Positions 7,210 through 14,837 of a DNA stretch of 17,585 nucleotides are shown here, in pieces (position 1 is the first letter of the stretch; every line of letters starts with the position of its first letter). The notes beneath the pieces are model-generated. The model saw nothing but the letters and a program-made list of their open reading frames with translations. It searched no databases and was not told the DNA's origin. The stretch is from JAQWUY01 sp049615605 (lineage in GTDB: Bacteria; Pseudomonadota; Alphaproteobacteria; JAQWUY01): contig JBMZFW010000023.1 in NCBI GenBank assembly GCA_049615605.1, forward strand, positions 1 through 17,585, given 5' to 3'. The position numbers and the translations under genes were made by a program.

Positions 7210-7940
7210 TATTTACCCTCTACTTTTTCTGATACTTTAAGGCTAAATATTTTTTTAAATTGATAACAAACCCAATATAAAAATCCAAATTGTCCAAATC
7301 TTGATTTGTTGCCCTTACGACCAGACTCAATTAAAGAATTTTTAATTGCGGGATGTCTTACAATACGTGGATAAATCAATGCTGTATTCATACTGTCCAA
7401 TTTAACATTCCAATCGGCAACCCAGCTAATTGGCAGAACCCTTTTATATAAATAATTAGCCATTTTATTATTTAAATAATATCCAGCCGTACTGTTTGGT
7501 GTTTTTGCCATTTTACATATATTATAATCTTTTAAAAATTTATCTTTACCAAACCTCATTGCACGACCATATAAATGATAAAGAAATATAAAATCATAAT
7601 TCGATTTTTCACACAAGCTTTTATTAACCATTTCCGCAAAGTCTTTATCTAATATAACATCATCTTCTAAAACAATGGCATTTTTAATATTTTCTTGAAC
7701 CATTTTTTTATAGACCATAGCATGACTTAATCCGCAACCAATCTCAGGATTTGAAATTTCCCTGCCCAATCGTATTTTGGCAAGTTTTCTGTCCACCATA
7801 GTTTCGTATTTTTTATTTAATTCTTTTCGCCCATCAACTGCATCAAAAAATTCAAATTGGATACCAAACTTCTTCATTTTACTGGCAATAATTTTTCTTC
7901 TTTGCTTGGCATCTTTTAAGCTTACTACAAATATTTTCAT
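7209..7940 (-). CDS. GT25-family LPS-type glycosyltransferase
   Basis: A 243-residue cytoplasmic glycosyltransferase of family GT25, known from lipooligosaccharide beta-1,4-galactosyltransferases (LgtB/LpsA-like). It starts with the family-typical IFVVSLKDAKQRR (3-15). FFDAVDGR follows at 31-38, then GCGLSHAMVYKKM at 68-80, and the acidic metal/donor motif VLEDDV at 90-95. A further block, WVADWNVK, lies about two-thirds along. GalE in the same cluster could supply UDP-galactose as donor, but the sugar is not provable from sequence. The start has AAAGG 10 nt upstream. It overlaps the phosphotransferase gene before it and the GT10 gene after it by 1 nt each, so it is part of a tightly coupled block. 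Confidence 0.85.
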   Translation of the reverse strand: MKIFVVSLKDAKQRRKIIASKMKKFGIQFEFFDAVDGRKELNKKYETMVDRKLAKIRLGREISNPEIGCGLSHAMVYKKMVQENIKNAIVLEDDVILDKDFAEMVNKSLCEKSNYDFIFLYHLYGRAMRFGKDKFLKDYNICKMAKTPNSTAGYYLNNKMANYLYKRVLPISWVADWNVKLDSMNTALIYPRIVRHPAIKNSLIESGRKGNKSRFGQFGFLYWVCYQFKKIFSLKVSEKVEGK

Positions 7941-9076
7941 TATTTAAAAACCTTTAAGAACCTATATGGATTTTCTACGTTAGCTTTATCAAAGTATAGA
8001 TCCTTTGTTTTTTCTGGAGCTTTTCTTATTTTTGTATTTTTATCAATCATGTCGCATAAATCGTCAAAATTATTTATTTTATGACCTTTGATTTTTTCAA
8101 GTTCTTCAGTATAAATATCTCTGTTATTATTAATATAATCATTTAAATCACCATGCATAAGTATAAGTTCTTTGTTCGCAACTAAACCATGATGGTACAT
8201 TGATGAATAATCACTTATAATAACATCACTTAATCCGACACATAAAACACCGTCATAGGTTTTATCCAAAATTTTAACATTACCGTACTGTTCTTTTATA
8301 TTTAACGAACACAAAGGATGCATTTTAATTAAAAATAACACATTTTTATTTTTACAAATTTGATTTAATTTTTTAATATCAAAATTTAAATTTTTTAAAA
8401 AATATGAACCGCTGTCACGGTATGTTGGGGCATACAAAAATGTTTTTGTATATTTCTTTGTTTCATTTTGTACTTTCTTTAATTGTTGATCTTTATTTAT
8501 TTCTTGTTGCAATACTTTTTTATTAACTAGTGGCGAAATTGATGGTGTGCCCAATGGCTTAATCATTTCTGAATTCAATCGCCAAGCATTAGCTGTTACT
8601 GTGGCGTCATGTAAAGACCCCCCCGATTGAATAAAGTTATTACGATTAAAATAATTTCTTATTTTCTTAACAATACTCATCTTTTCTTCCAACGCATCGT
8701 ATCCAATCTTTTTTAAATTAATACCATGATTAAAATCAACAAAAGTACATCCATTTACAAGAAGTTTACCTATAAAGCCACCATCGCTTAAAACATACTT
8801 TGCAAAAGTTATATAAAATTTAAAATTAATTTCACTTATTAAGTAAACCTTTATATTTGTATTATTTTTAAAAGATTTTTGTTGTTGAGGTGTTTCAACA
8901 CCCCACACTATTTTTTTATTTGGAAATTTTTTCTGTATTTCCATAACTGCATATTTACAATTTCCAGTAAAGTTATTATGGCAATTTACCACAACAACTA
9001 AGTCATTATTACGGAATATCCTTCCGAATAATATCGCCCAAAAACTTAATATTATCTCTACTAAAAATTTAATCAT
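7940..9076 (-). CDS. CDP-glycerol glycerophosphotransferase-like enzyme (TagB/TagF family), candidate phosphonate transferase
   Basis: A 378-residue protein of the Glyphos_transf family, which moves a phospho-alcohol from a CDP-linked donor to a glycan. Residues 1-20 form a hydrophobic anchor. Family marks, in order: NHG plus LKKIGYD at 116-127 (the usual WHGxxLKKxGxD), LYAPTYRDS at 214-222, IKMHP at 250-254 and SDYSSMYHHG at 288-297. LILMHGDLNDYINNNRDIY follows. The key His residues His117, His253 and His296 are present. No tag/tar teichoic acid genes surround it; instead it lies directly downstream of the phosphonate genes. In published phosphonoglycan clusters, relatives are proposed to transfer CDP-hydroxyethylphosphonate. 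I infer the same role. A glycerol- or ribitol-phosphate donor remains possible. Confidence 0.82.
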   Translation of the reverse strand: MIKFLVEIILSFWAILFGRIFRNNDLVVVVNCHNNFTGNCKYAVMEIQKKFPNKKIVWGVETPQQQKSFKNNTNIKVYLISEINFKFYITFAKYVLSDGGFIGKLLVNGCTFVDFNHGINLKKIGYDALEEKMSIVKKIRNYFNRNNFIQSGGSLHDATVTANAWRLNSEMIKPLGTPSISPLVNKKVLQQEINKDQQLKKVQNETKKYTKTFLYAPTYRDSGSYFLKNLNFDIKKLNQICKNKNVLFLIKMHPLCSLNIKEQYGNVKILDKTYDGVLCVGLSDVIISDYSSMYHHGLVANKELILMHGDLNDYINNNRDIYTEELEKIKGHKINNFDDLCDMIDKNTKIRKAPEKTKDLYFDKANVENPYRFLKVFK

Positions 9077-9085
9077 TACTTACCT

Positions 9086-9115
9086 ATTATAACTTTAATG
9101 AATTTATATCCACAA
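9086..9115 (-). promoter_or_regulatory. Candidate internal promoter before the phosphotransferase gene
   Basis: TTGTGG (9115-9110), 18 nt spacer and a consensus TATAAT (9091-9086) on the minus strand lie in the 54-nt gap after the decarboxylase gene. The ATG at 9076 is 9 nt beyond the -10, so the leader would be about 2 nt. An AGGT just after the -10 could serve as ribosome site for read-through mRNA. No hairpin terminator is visible in the gap. Confidence 0.4.
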
Positions 9116-9130
9116 TATAATATGGGCGCT

Positions 9131-10249
9131 CTATTCATCAACCTTTTTCATGAAAATATTTTTTGTTTCAACTGGCGTTAATGTTGGTCGACCAAGGTCT
9201 GGACGATTTCCTTTTGCCACACGAATTTCTAAGAATGCAGGTTTTGGTGCTGATTTAATTTCTGTCAATGCAGTTTTTAATTCATCTTCTGTGGCAACTG
9301 ATTTTCCCCATTTGTACCCATTGCCTTTTGCCACATCAACTAAATCAATCTCAAAAGCCACTGTTGGTTGTCCGCCCACGCTGTCATGTGCACCATTATT
9401 TAAAACAACATGATTAATATCATAATCTTTATTAACCGATAATGCCCCCATATGCATTATTAATGCACCGTCACCATCAAGACACCAAACTGTCTTGTTT
9501 GTATTTGCTTGGGCAACCCCAACAGCAATTGATGAAGCATGCCCCATTCCACCAACACACAAGAAATCATTATTGTCATGCCCTTTGGCTTTTCTTACTT
9601 CAAATAATTCACGGCTTGGCATTCCCGTTGTGCCAACCACAACATCGTTTTCTGTTAAAGTATCAACAAAGTGTTCAATTGCATTTTCACGCGTCATATC
9701 ATAACCATTTGAAGTGCTTTCTAGGCTATATTTTTCAAATGTTCCTTTTCGCACCAATATGGCAACTGGGCTAGATAATTTTTTAGTCTTTGCAACCATA
9801 TCATTTAATACGGTTTTTATATCTGTATCTTTATCTATAACAACATAAGGTATTTCCATTGCATCTAGTATTTCACAAGTTAAGCGACCTTGTGTTTTAT
9901 GTTGTGGCTCGTCTTTTAATTGTTCACCGTTTTCCATTTCGCCGCGCCAACCAATAATCATTAACATTGGTATCCCATACACATCTTTATCTGCCATTGA
10001 TAAAATTGGATTTACAATATTTCCAAGACCTGAATTTTGCATATATATAACTGGTACTTTACCCGTTGCTAAATGATGTCCAATCGCCAAGCCAACTGAC
10101 GAACCTTCATTAGCAGAAATAATATGATTATCTTTGTTATGTTCTGTGATGTATGCACATAAATCCTTTAACAAGCTGTCTGGAACGCCCGCATAAAAAT
10201 CAACTTCTAAATTTTGTAAAGTTTCATATACTTCTTTTGGTGAAATCAT
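9131..10249 (-). CDS. ppd: Phosphonopyruvate decarboxylase
   Basis: A 372-residue thiamine-diphosphate enzyme that decarboxylates phosphonopyruvate to phosphonoacetaldehyde, the irreversible step that pulls the PEP mutase equilibrium forward. The N-terminal pyrimidine-binding domain has FYAGVPDSLLKDL (18-30), SANEGSSVGLAIG (45-57) with the catalytic Glu48, and YMQNSGLGNIVNPI (69-82). EPQHKTQGR follows at 114-122. The C-terminal diphosphate domain has GGMGHASSIAVG (233-244). Its metal motif opens with GDGALIMH (259-266) and ends with NN at 284-285, followed by GAHDSVGGQPT. Length and motifs match Ppd (about 370-400) and separate it from longer acetolactate-synthase relatives. The ATG overlaps the dehydrogenase stop (ATGA), so the two are translationally coupled; AGGGA lies about 9 nt upstream. 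Confidence 0.95.
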   Translation of the reverse strand: MISPKEVYETLQNLEVDFYAGVPDSLLKDLCAYITEHNKDNHIISANEGSSVGLAIGHHLATGKVPVIYMQNSGLGNIVNPILSMADKDVYGIPMLMIIGWRGEMENGEQLKDEPQHKTQGRLTCEILDAMEIPYVVIDKDTDIKTVLNDMVAKTKKLSSPVAILVRKGTFEKYSLESTSNGYDMTRENAIEHFVDTLTENDVVVGTTGMPSRELFEVRKAKGHDNNDFLCVGGMGHASSIAVGVAQANTNKTVWCLDGDGALIMHMGALSVNKDYDINHVVLNNGAHDSVGGQPTVAFEIDLVDVAKGNGYKWGKSVATEDELKTALTEIKSAPKPAFLEIRVAKGNRPDLGRPTLTPVETKNIFMKKVDE

Positions 10250-11331
10250 ATTTTTGTCCCTAATAATTGTTTAAATTTATCTAATTCAATTGAAGTTGGA
10301 TTGTTGTTTAATCTTTGTATATTAACACTATCACATAAAATATCAACTTTATCTTGCGAATCAATCCCTATGTCCGACAATGAATTTTGAAGACCTGTCT
10401 TTGTTAAAAGACTTAATAAAAATTCAGGTAATTCATTTGTATTTATATTTAGCATTTCTGCAATATCATTACATTTTTGTTGCGCTGTATCATCATAATT
10501 AAGTGAATATTCCATTACATAGCCTAGCATTAAACAAACAGCATTGCCGTGTTCAACATTATACTTTTGCGTTAAGTGATATGAAAACGCATGGCCAGCA
10601 GTAGTTTTTGAAATATTAATAGCACGACCAGCTAAATATGAACCATATTGCATATTATCCATTGCTGTTTTATCACCATTAATTGCAGGTAATAAATTTT
10701 CATTTACAGTCTTAATTGCTTGTTTTGAAAATTCTTTGCTTTCATCTGTTGCACCACTTGCCCAGTAAGATTCAATACCTTGGCACAATGCATCAATACC
10801 AGATGTCTTTTTTATATTTTCAGGTGTTGTATAAGTAAGTGTTGGGTCAAGAAAAACTTCGCCTGGCAACAAAGAATTAAATGCCACAGAATATTTTTTA
10901 CCCCCTTTATAAACAACAGCAAAGTGTGTTGCTTCACTTCCCGAACCAGATGTAGTCGGGGCAACCCACAATGGTGTCTTAATTGAATCAACATTATCCT
11001 GTAAGGTTTTTTCAAAATTGTTTATATCTTTTTCTGCAAAATATGTAGTTAATTTTGCAATATCAATTACTGAGCCACCACCAATTGCCAATATAATATC
11101 TGGATTAAAATTATTTAATAATTCAATACCAGCCGATATTTCTTCATATTTGGTGTTTTTACTGAAATCGTTATACACTGTATATTTGATATTACACTTA
11201 TCCAATGCCGACTTAGCACCTGATTTTTCAAAAGAATTTTTACCCGTAACACACAAAATACGCTTTATATCTTTTTCTTCAATTACCTTAGATAGATTTT
11301 GATAAAAATCACCTTTATGAATTGATTGCAT
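10246..11331 (-). CDS. Iron-type alcohol dehydrogenase, probable phosphonoacetaldehyde reductase
   Basis: A 361-residue group III (Fe-ADH) dehydrogenase. The NAD(P) loop IGGGSVIDIAK is at 83-93 and the TTSGSGSEAT loop at 126-135. Candidate metal ligands are Asp180 (SGIDALCQGIESYW), His247 (AGHAFSYH) and His261 (EHGNAV). Gln184 stands where FucO-type enzymes have a His ligand. I recall the DALxQxIESYW form from dehydrogenases in phosphonate clusters such as PhpC/FomC. Sitting exactly between pepM (0 nt gap) and ppd (4-nt overlap), its expected job is reduction of phosphonoacetaldehyde to 2-hydroxyethylphosphonate. The lack of a transaminase supports this over an aminoethylphosphonate route. 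The start has GAGGG 8 nt upstream. Substrate is inferred from context; the family is certain. Confidence 0.85.
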   Translation of the reverse strand: MQSIHKGDFYQNLSKVIEEKDIKRILCVTGKNSFEKSGAKSALDKCNIKYTVYNDFSKNTKYEEISAGIELLNNFNPDIILAIGGGSVIDIAKLTTYFAEKDINNFEKTLQDNVDSIKTPLWVAPTTSGSGSEATHFAVVYKGGKKYSVAFNSLLPGEVFLDPTLTYTTPENIKKTSGIDALCQGIESYWASGATDESKEFSKQAIKTVNENLLPAINGDKTAMDNMQYGSYLAGRAINISKTTAGHAFSYHLTQKYNVEHGNAVCLMLGYVMEYSLNYDDTAQQKCNDIAEMLNINTNELPEFLLSLLTKTGLQNSLSDIGIDSQDKVDILCDSVNIQRLNNNPTSIELDKFKQLLGTKI

Positions 11332-12633
11332 TTATATACCCTCTTCTGGAATAAGGGTTAATATTTTTTTAATTGATAAACATTTGTCGTCCGCTTCTTT
11401 TGAACGACCGTGCGTTAAAATGCTTTCTGCAACTTCTTGCATTGCTGGGAATGAAGCACGCAACATATGATTTGCATAAATAACAACATTTACGCCAGCT
11501 TCAATTAATTCAGCTTCGGTAATTGTGTTATAGCTACTTGGCACAACCACAACCGGTGTTGTTGAATCTTTACTACGGAATTTTGATAAGAATTCAAGTA
11601 TTTCATCTGGTTCTTTGCGTGATGAATGAATCATAATTCCATCAACACCTGCCTCTACATAAGCAAATGCTCTTTTCAAAGCATCATCCATTCCCGCTTC
11701 TAAAATTAAGCTTTCAATTTTAGCAATTATCATAAAGTTTTCTGTTACTTGGGCTTTTTTACCAGCTTTAATTTTTTCGCTGAAGCCTTCAATAGTATCT
11801 TGGTCTTGTCCACCATCTGTACCAAATAAAGAATTTCTTTTATTCCCAACTTTATCTTCAATAATTACAGCTGAAACGCCAGTTCTTTCAAGTGTGCGAA
11901 CCATAAACGGGAAGTGTTCCAATTTACCCCCGCTATCGCCATCATAAATCATTGGTTTTGTTGTTACTTCAAAAGTTTCATTAATATTATTAACACGACT
12001 TGTTAAATCAAGAACTTCTGTATCTGGTTTACCGCGAACCGTTGAATCAGTCAATGATGATGACCACATACCGTCAAAAGATTGTTTTTGACCATTAATT
12101 TCAACTTCTGTTTTTTCAGCAATTACCCCTGCCAAAGGACTGTGAACTTCAAGTATCCTAACAATAGGTTTTGCATCAATTAATCGGCGAAGCATTGATG
12201 CACGAACTGTTGGAGTTGTACCAATTTCTTTAACCGCTTTGTTTAATTGAGTTGACGAAATATTTGCCGTATATTCAGGCTCAACCAATTCCCCGCCCCA
12301 TTGTTTCAAAGCATCAATTACCGCTTGGCGAGTTTTTGCCTGCCTACCAGTCTTCCAATCATCACCGTGAACAATATAGTCTGGTTTTAATTCTTTTAAA
12401 TTCGGAACATAATCAAGTGTTGTTTGCGGAATAACAGATACAACGCCTTTTATATTTTCAACAACTGTCTTTCGTTGTTCGTAAGTCATAAATGGAAGTC
12501 TTTTGTATGAAGCAATTGCTTCGTCAGTTAGCACCCCAACTGTAACTTCACCAAGTTCTGCCGCTGTCTTTAAAATATTCATATGACCTTCGTGCATTAA
12601 ATCAGCCGCCATACCAACATAAACTTTTTTCAT
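11332..12633 (-). CDS. pepM: Cytidylyltransferase-phosphoenolpyruvate mutase fusion
   Basis: A 433-residue two-domain enzyme. Residues 1-140 form a TagD/PCT-type cytidylyltransferase with HEGH (14-17, the HxGH motif), RTVVEN-like helix at 54-60, VHGDDWK (88-94) and ISSTQL (125-130). Residues 150-433 form PEP mutase, which converts phosphoenolpyruvate to phosphonopyruvate, the C-P bond-forming step. It has GKPDTE (201-206), the Mg site DGDSGG (231-236), the diagnostic EDKxGxKxNS (259-268) and IMIHS (333-337). The EDK..NS motif separates mutase from isocitrate-lyase-like relatives. Lys305 (IIAKIES) stands where the superfamily nearly always has Arg. The ATG has AAGGA about 8 nt upstream. The fused first domain suggests the final phosphonate is activated as a CDP ester. 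Confidence 0.95.
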   Translation of the reverse strand: MKKVYVGMAADLMHEGHMNILKTAAELGEVTVGVLTDEAIASYKRLPFMTYEQRKTVVENIKGVVSVIPQTTLDYVPNLKELKPDYIVHGDDWKTGRQAKTRQAVIDALKQWGGELVEPEYTANISSTQLNKAVKEIGTTPTVRASMLRRLIDAKPIVRILEVHSPLAGVIAEKTEVEINGQKQSFDGMWSSSLTDSTVRGKPDTEVLDLTSRVNNINETFEVTTKPMIYDGDSGGKLEHFPFMVRTLERTGVSAVIIEDKVGNKRNSLFGTDGGQDQDTIEGFSEKIKAGKKAQVTENFMIIAKIESLILEAGMDDALKRAFAYVEAGVDGIMIHSSRKEPDEILEFLSKFRSKDSTTPVVVVPSSYNTITEAELIEAGVNVVIYANHMLRASFPAMQEVAESILTHGRSKEADDKCLSIKKILTLIPEEGI

Positions 12634-12659
12634 TATTTTATTTCCTTTTTTATAATTAT

Positions 12660-12668
12660 TTTATAGCA
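12660..12668 (-). promoter_or_regulatory. Candidate extended -10 promoter for the pepM operon
   Basis: TGC-TATAAA on the minus strand (12668-12660) lies in the 56-nt gap before pepM, about 27 nt upstream of the ATG. It leaves room for a short leader that contains the AAGGA ribosome site. The -35 region is poor. It resembles the TGC-TATATT before gmd. Weak evidence, pattern only. Confidence 0.3.
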
Positions 12669-12689
12669 TAAATATACTATAAAAACACT

Positions 12690-13361
12690 TTAAATATCCC
12701 TTACTAATAACAAATCATCTTCTGTTGTTATTTTAATGTTTTTCTTGTCCCCATTAACGATACATACATCTGTATCTTTAATATATTTTTTTACCAATGA
12801 AACATCGTCTGAAAATGATGCTTTATTATCAAATTTTTCATAGGCTGATTTTAACACATCGTATTTAAAACCTTGTGGGGTTTGCACCATTACAAAGTTA
12901 TCCCTGTTTGGAATGTTTACAACTTTTTTACCTTTTATTTCATACAGAGTGTCCGTTGCTGGTAAAACAGTTGCAACACATTTATTTTTACTTAATGACT
13001 TGATACAGTTTTTAATTATTTCATCAGATACAAATGGTCTTGCACCATCGTGAATTAACACATTGTCATTATCGTCCGCCTTAATTGCCATAACGCCGTT
13101 ATATGATGATTGTGAACGGGTTTCTTTGCCCCCTTCTACAACTTTACAAACCTTTGCAAAGTCACTGGCAATTTCTTTAGTCTGGGTCACATAATCACGG
13201 TTGGCAACAACAATGATTTTATCAATTATTTCACTGTCGTTAAATGCTTTGATTGTGTGCCATAAAATTGGGTCGCCACCAATTTTTACAAATTGCTTTG
13301 GTTTATCACTACCAAACCTTGAACCAAATCCACCAGATAATATAATTACATAATTCGTCAT
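12690..13361 (-). CDS. IspD/TarI-family cytidylyltransferase
   Basis: A 223-residue single-domain CTP:alcohol-phosphate cytidylyltransferase. Visible marks are LSGGFGSRFG (9-17), KPKQF (20-24), the Arg82 region RSQSSYNG, the metal-binding HDGARPF (104-110), TDTLYE (136-141), NRDNFVMVQTPQGF (152-165), SFSDDVSLV (182-190) and KNIKITTEDDL (207-217). IspD itself usually reads HDAARP; HDGxRPF is nearer to TarI-like and phosphonate-tailoring (PntC-like) relatives. Its place directly before pepM suggests activation of hydroxyethylphosphonate as CDP-HEP. A housekeeping IspD role (MEP pathway) or a polyol-phosphate substrate cannot be excluded. AGGAC lies 8-12 nt upstream of the ATG; the gene begins 12 nt after the sulfatase-fold gene. 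Confidence 0.85.
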   Translation of the reverse strand: MTNYVIILSGGFGSRFGSDKPKQFVKIGGDPILWHTIKAFNDSEIIDKIIVVANRDYVTQTKEIASDFAKVCKVVEGGKETRSQSSYNGVMAIKADDNDNVLIHDGARPFVSDEIIKNCIKSLSKNKCVATVLPATDTLYEIKGKKVVNIPNRDNFVMVQTPQGFKYDVLKSAYEKFDNKASFSDDVSLVKKYIKDTDVCIVNGDKKNIKITTEDDLLLVRDI

Positions 13362-13373
13362 TGTTTATATGTC

Positions 13374-14837
13374 CTAATTTATTTTAATTGGTGTAATTGC
13401 TTTGTTGTTTTCAATTGTTTTTAACAATTTGTATTTTCCGTCTATTATATCCGCTTCAAATCCATCATCATTTGCCATTAAGCTATAATTTGGTTTTTGC
13501 CCTGAAAGACATGAAAATACTCGTGGGAACAAATTAACCGGTGTATAATTCTCCCTACCTAAATAAGCACATTCTTTTTCCCAATTAACGCCCAACATTA
13601 TACTGTGATATTGTTTAATCCTATCTTCTTTAAAGTCCCCTAAACTTCTTCGTCCATGGTCAGATTGTAAGATAATAAAAGCGCTAGGATCTTTTTTCTT
13701 TATAAATTGTATTGTTTTTTTAATATCTTCATTTACACATTCCAATTGCAATTTATATCCATCAATCGTATCAATATCGCTAATATCTTTTTTAATGCAT
13801 CCTTTAGACCCATCATGAGCTTGCTTGGAATGCAGATAAATAAATTTAGGATTATTATTAATTTTTATTTTTTTGATATTTTCTGAAAAATAAAGTTTTG
13901 ATTCATCATTTTTTATATTAAAGAATTTTTCAAAATTTAAAAAGTTTAAAAATTCATACATAATATTAACTTTGTTGTGTAACACTCCATTTTTATTTTT
14001 TTGAATTTTATCAGTACTTTCAATATAAACATCATATCCATTTTCAATAAATGTTTTTACAACTTCATTATGTCCAGAACGGGTAATAAAATCACCATCA
14101 ATATTATACCAAAGTTGAACTGGAATTTTCACTGTATCTAAATACTTTGGATAATTCATTGTAAATGCAAACCACATTGAATAAAATGTCCATTGATAAT
14201 TGGAATGAGTATTATTTTGCATATAAAAACCTTGTTTTTTAAGCCAAATATCCATTTTTGAATTATTAATATTATACATATTTTTTATTGTATATGGTGA
14301 AGAATAGCTATCTGCCACTAGGTAATATACATTTGGTTTATTTTTAAAGTCATACTTGACATCAATTGAATTATATTCTTTAAGCAAAGCATCCTTTTTA
14401 TAACTATTATTATATTCCTTAATCCCGATATTAAACACATTGACAGCCGTCATTACCAATATAAAAAATGTTATTACATCAATGACTTTATTTTTATATT
14501 TCTTTACTAAATAAATTATTATTCCTAATATGATAATGGTAATCAAATACCTAAATGATTTTAAGAAAAACAAAGGATAAATAAATACTTGTGAAAAAAC
14601 AGAGACGTACATAAATGAAAAAGAAATATTATAAGTTAATACCATTTTTTCAATTAATGACAACCAGACTGCATAAGCAACCATATACCCCAAAATCCAA
14701 AATACAAAACTGTAAGTAATGTTTTCAATTAAAAAGTGATTAGTTTTCAATAAAGTATGATCTTCAACACCTAAAAATGCAGTGACAGCAAAGAATATTA
14801 TAGCAAATGATATTTTAATATTTTTTTTATAATTCAT
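13374..14837 (-). CDS. Membrane sulfatase-fold hydrolase/transferase (phospho-alcohol transferase-like)
   Basis: A 487-residue protein with about four or five N-terminal membrane segments (near 10-23, 43-64, 71-92, 97-112, 118-138) and a large C-terminal, presumably periplasmic, alkaline-phosphatase/sulfatase domain. PNVYYLVADSYSS (168-180) carries the first metal Asp176. SNYQWT (212-217) offers the likely nucleophile Thr217. HSKQAHDG lies at 336-343 and SDHG at 392-395 completes the metal site. This is the architecture of lipid-dependent phosphoethanolamine and phosphoglycerol transferases, but the subfamily is uncharacterised as far as I know. Inside a phosphonate cluster it may transfer or remove phospho- or phosphono-groups on the exported glycan. 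The ATG overlaps the galE stop by 1 nt. It is very AT-rich and has A8 just after the start. Confidence 0.78.
   Translation of the reverse strand: MNYKKNIKISFAIIFFAVTAFLGVEDHTLLKTNHFLIENITYSFVFWILGYMVAYAVWLSLIEKMVLTYNISFSFMYVSVFSQVFIYPLFFLKSFRYLITIIILGIIIYLVKKYKNKVIDVITFFILVMTAVNVFNIGIKEYNNSYKKDALLKEYNSIDVKYDFKNKPNVYYLVADSYSSPYTIKNMYNINNSKMDIWLKKQGFYMQNNTHSNYQWTFYSMWFAFTMNYPKYLDTVKIPVQLWYNIDGDFITRSGHNEVVKTFIENGYDVYIESTDKIQKNKNGVLHNKVNIMYEFLNFLNFEKFFNIKNDESKLYFSENIKKIKINNNPKFIYLHSKQAHDGSKGCIKKDISDIDTIDGYKLQLECVNEDIKKTIQFIKKKDPSAFIILQSDHGRRSLGDFKEDRIKQYHSIMLGVNWEKECAYLGRENYTPVNLFPRVFSCLSGQKPNYSLMANDDGFEADIIDGKYKLLKTIENNKAITPIKIN

Noticed and set aside
9442..9774. Plus-strand ORF of 110 codons opposite the decarboxylase gene
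   Set aside because: It lies entirely inside ppd, is rich in His/Gln/Leu as expected for an antisense frame, and has no recognisable domain.
9131..13361. Aminoethylphosphonate (AEP) pathway
   Set aside because: The expected PLP transaminase is absent; an alcohol dehydrogenase occupies its usual place between pepM and ppd.
7940..13361. Wall teichoic acid-like polyol-phosphate pathway
   Set aside because: TagD-, TarI- and TagF-like modules are present, but the TagD module is fused to PEP mutase, and TagA, TagO and TarJ counterparts are missing; phosphonate use explains the set better.
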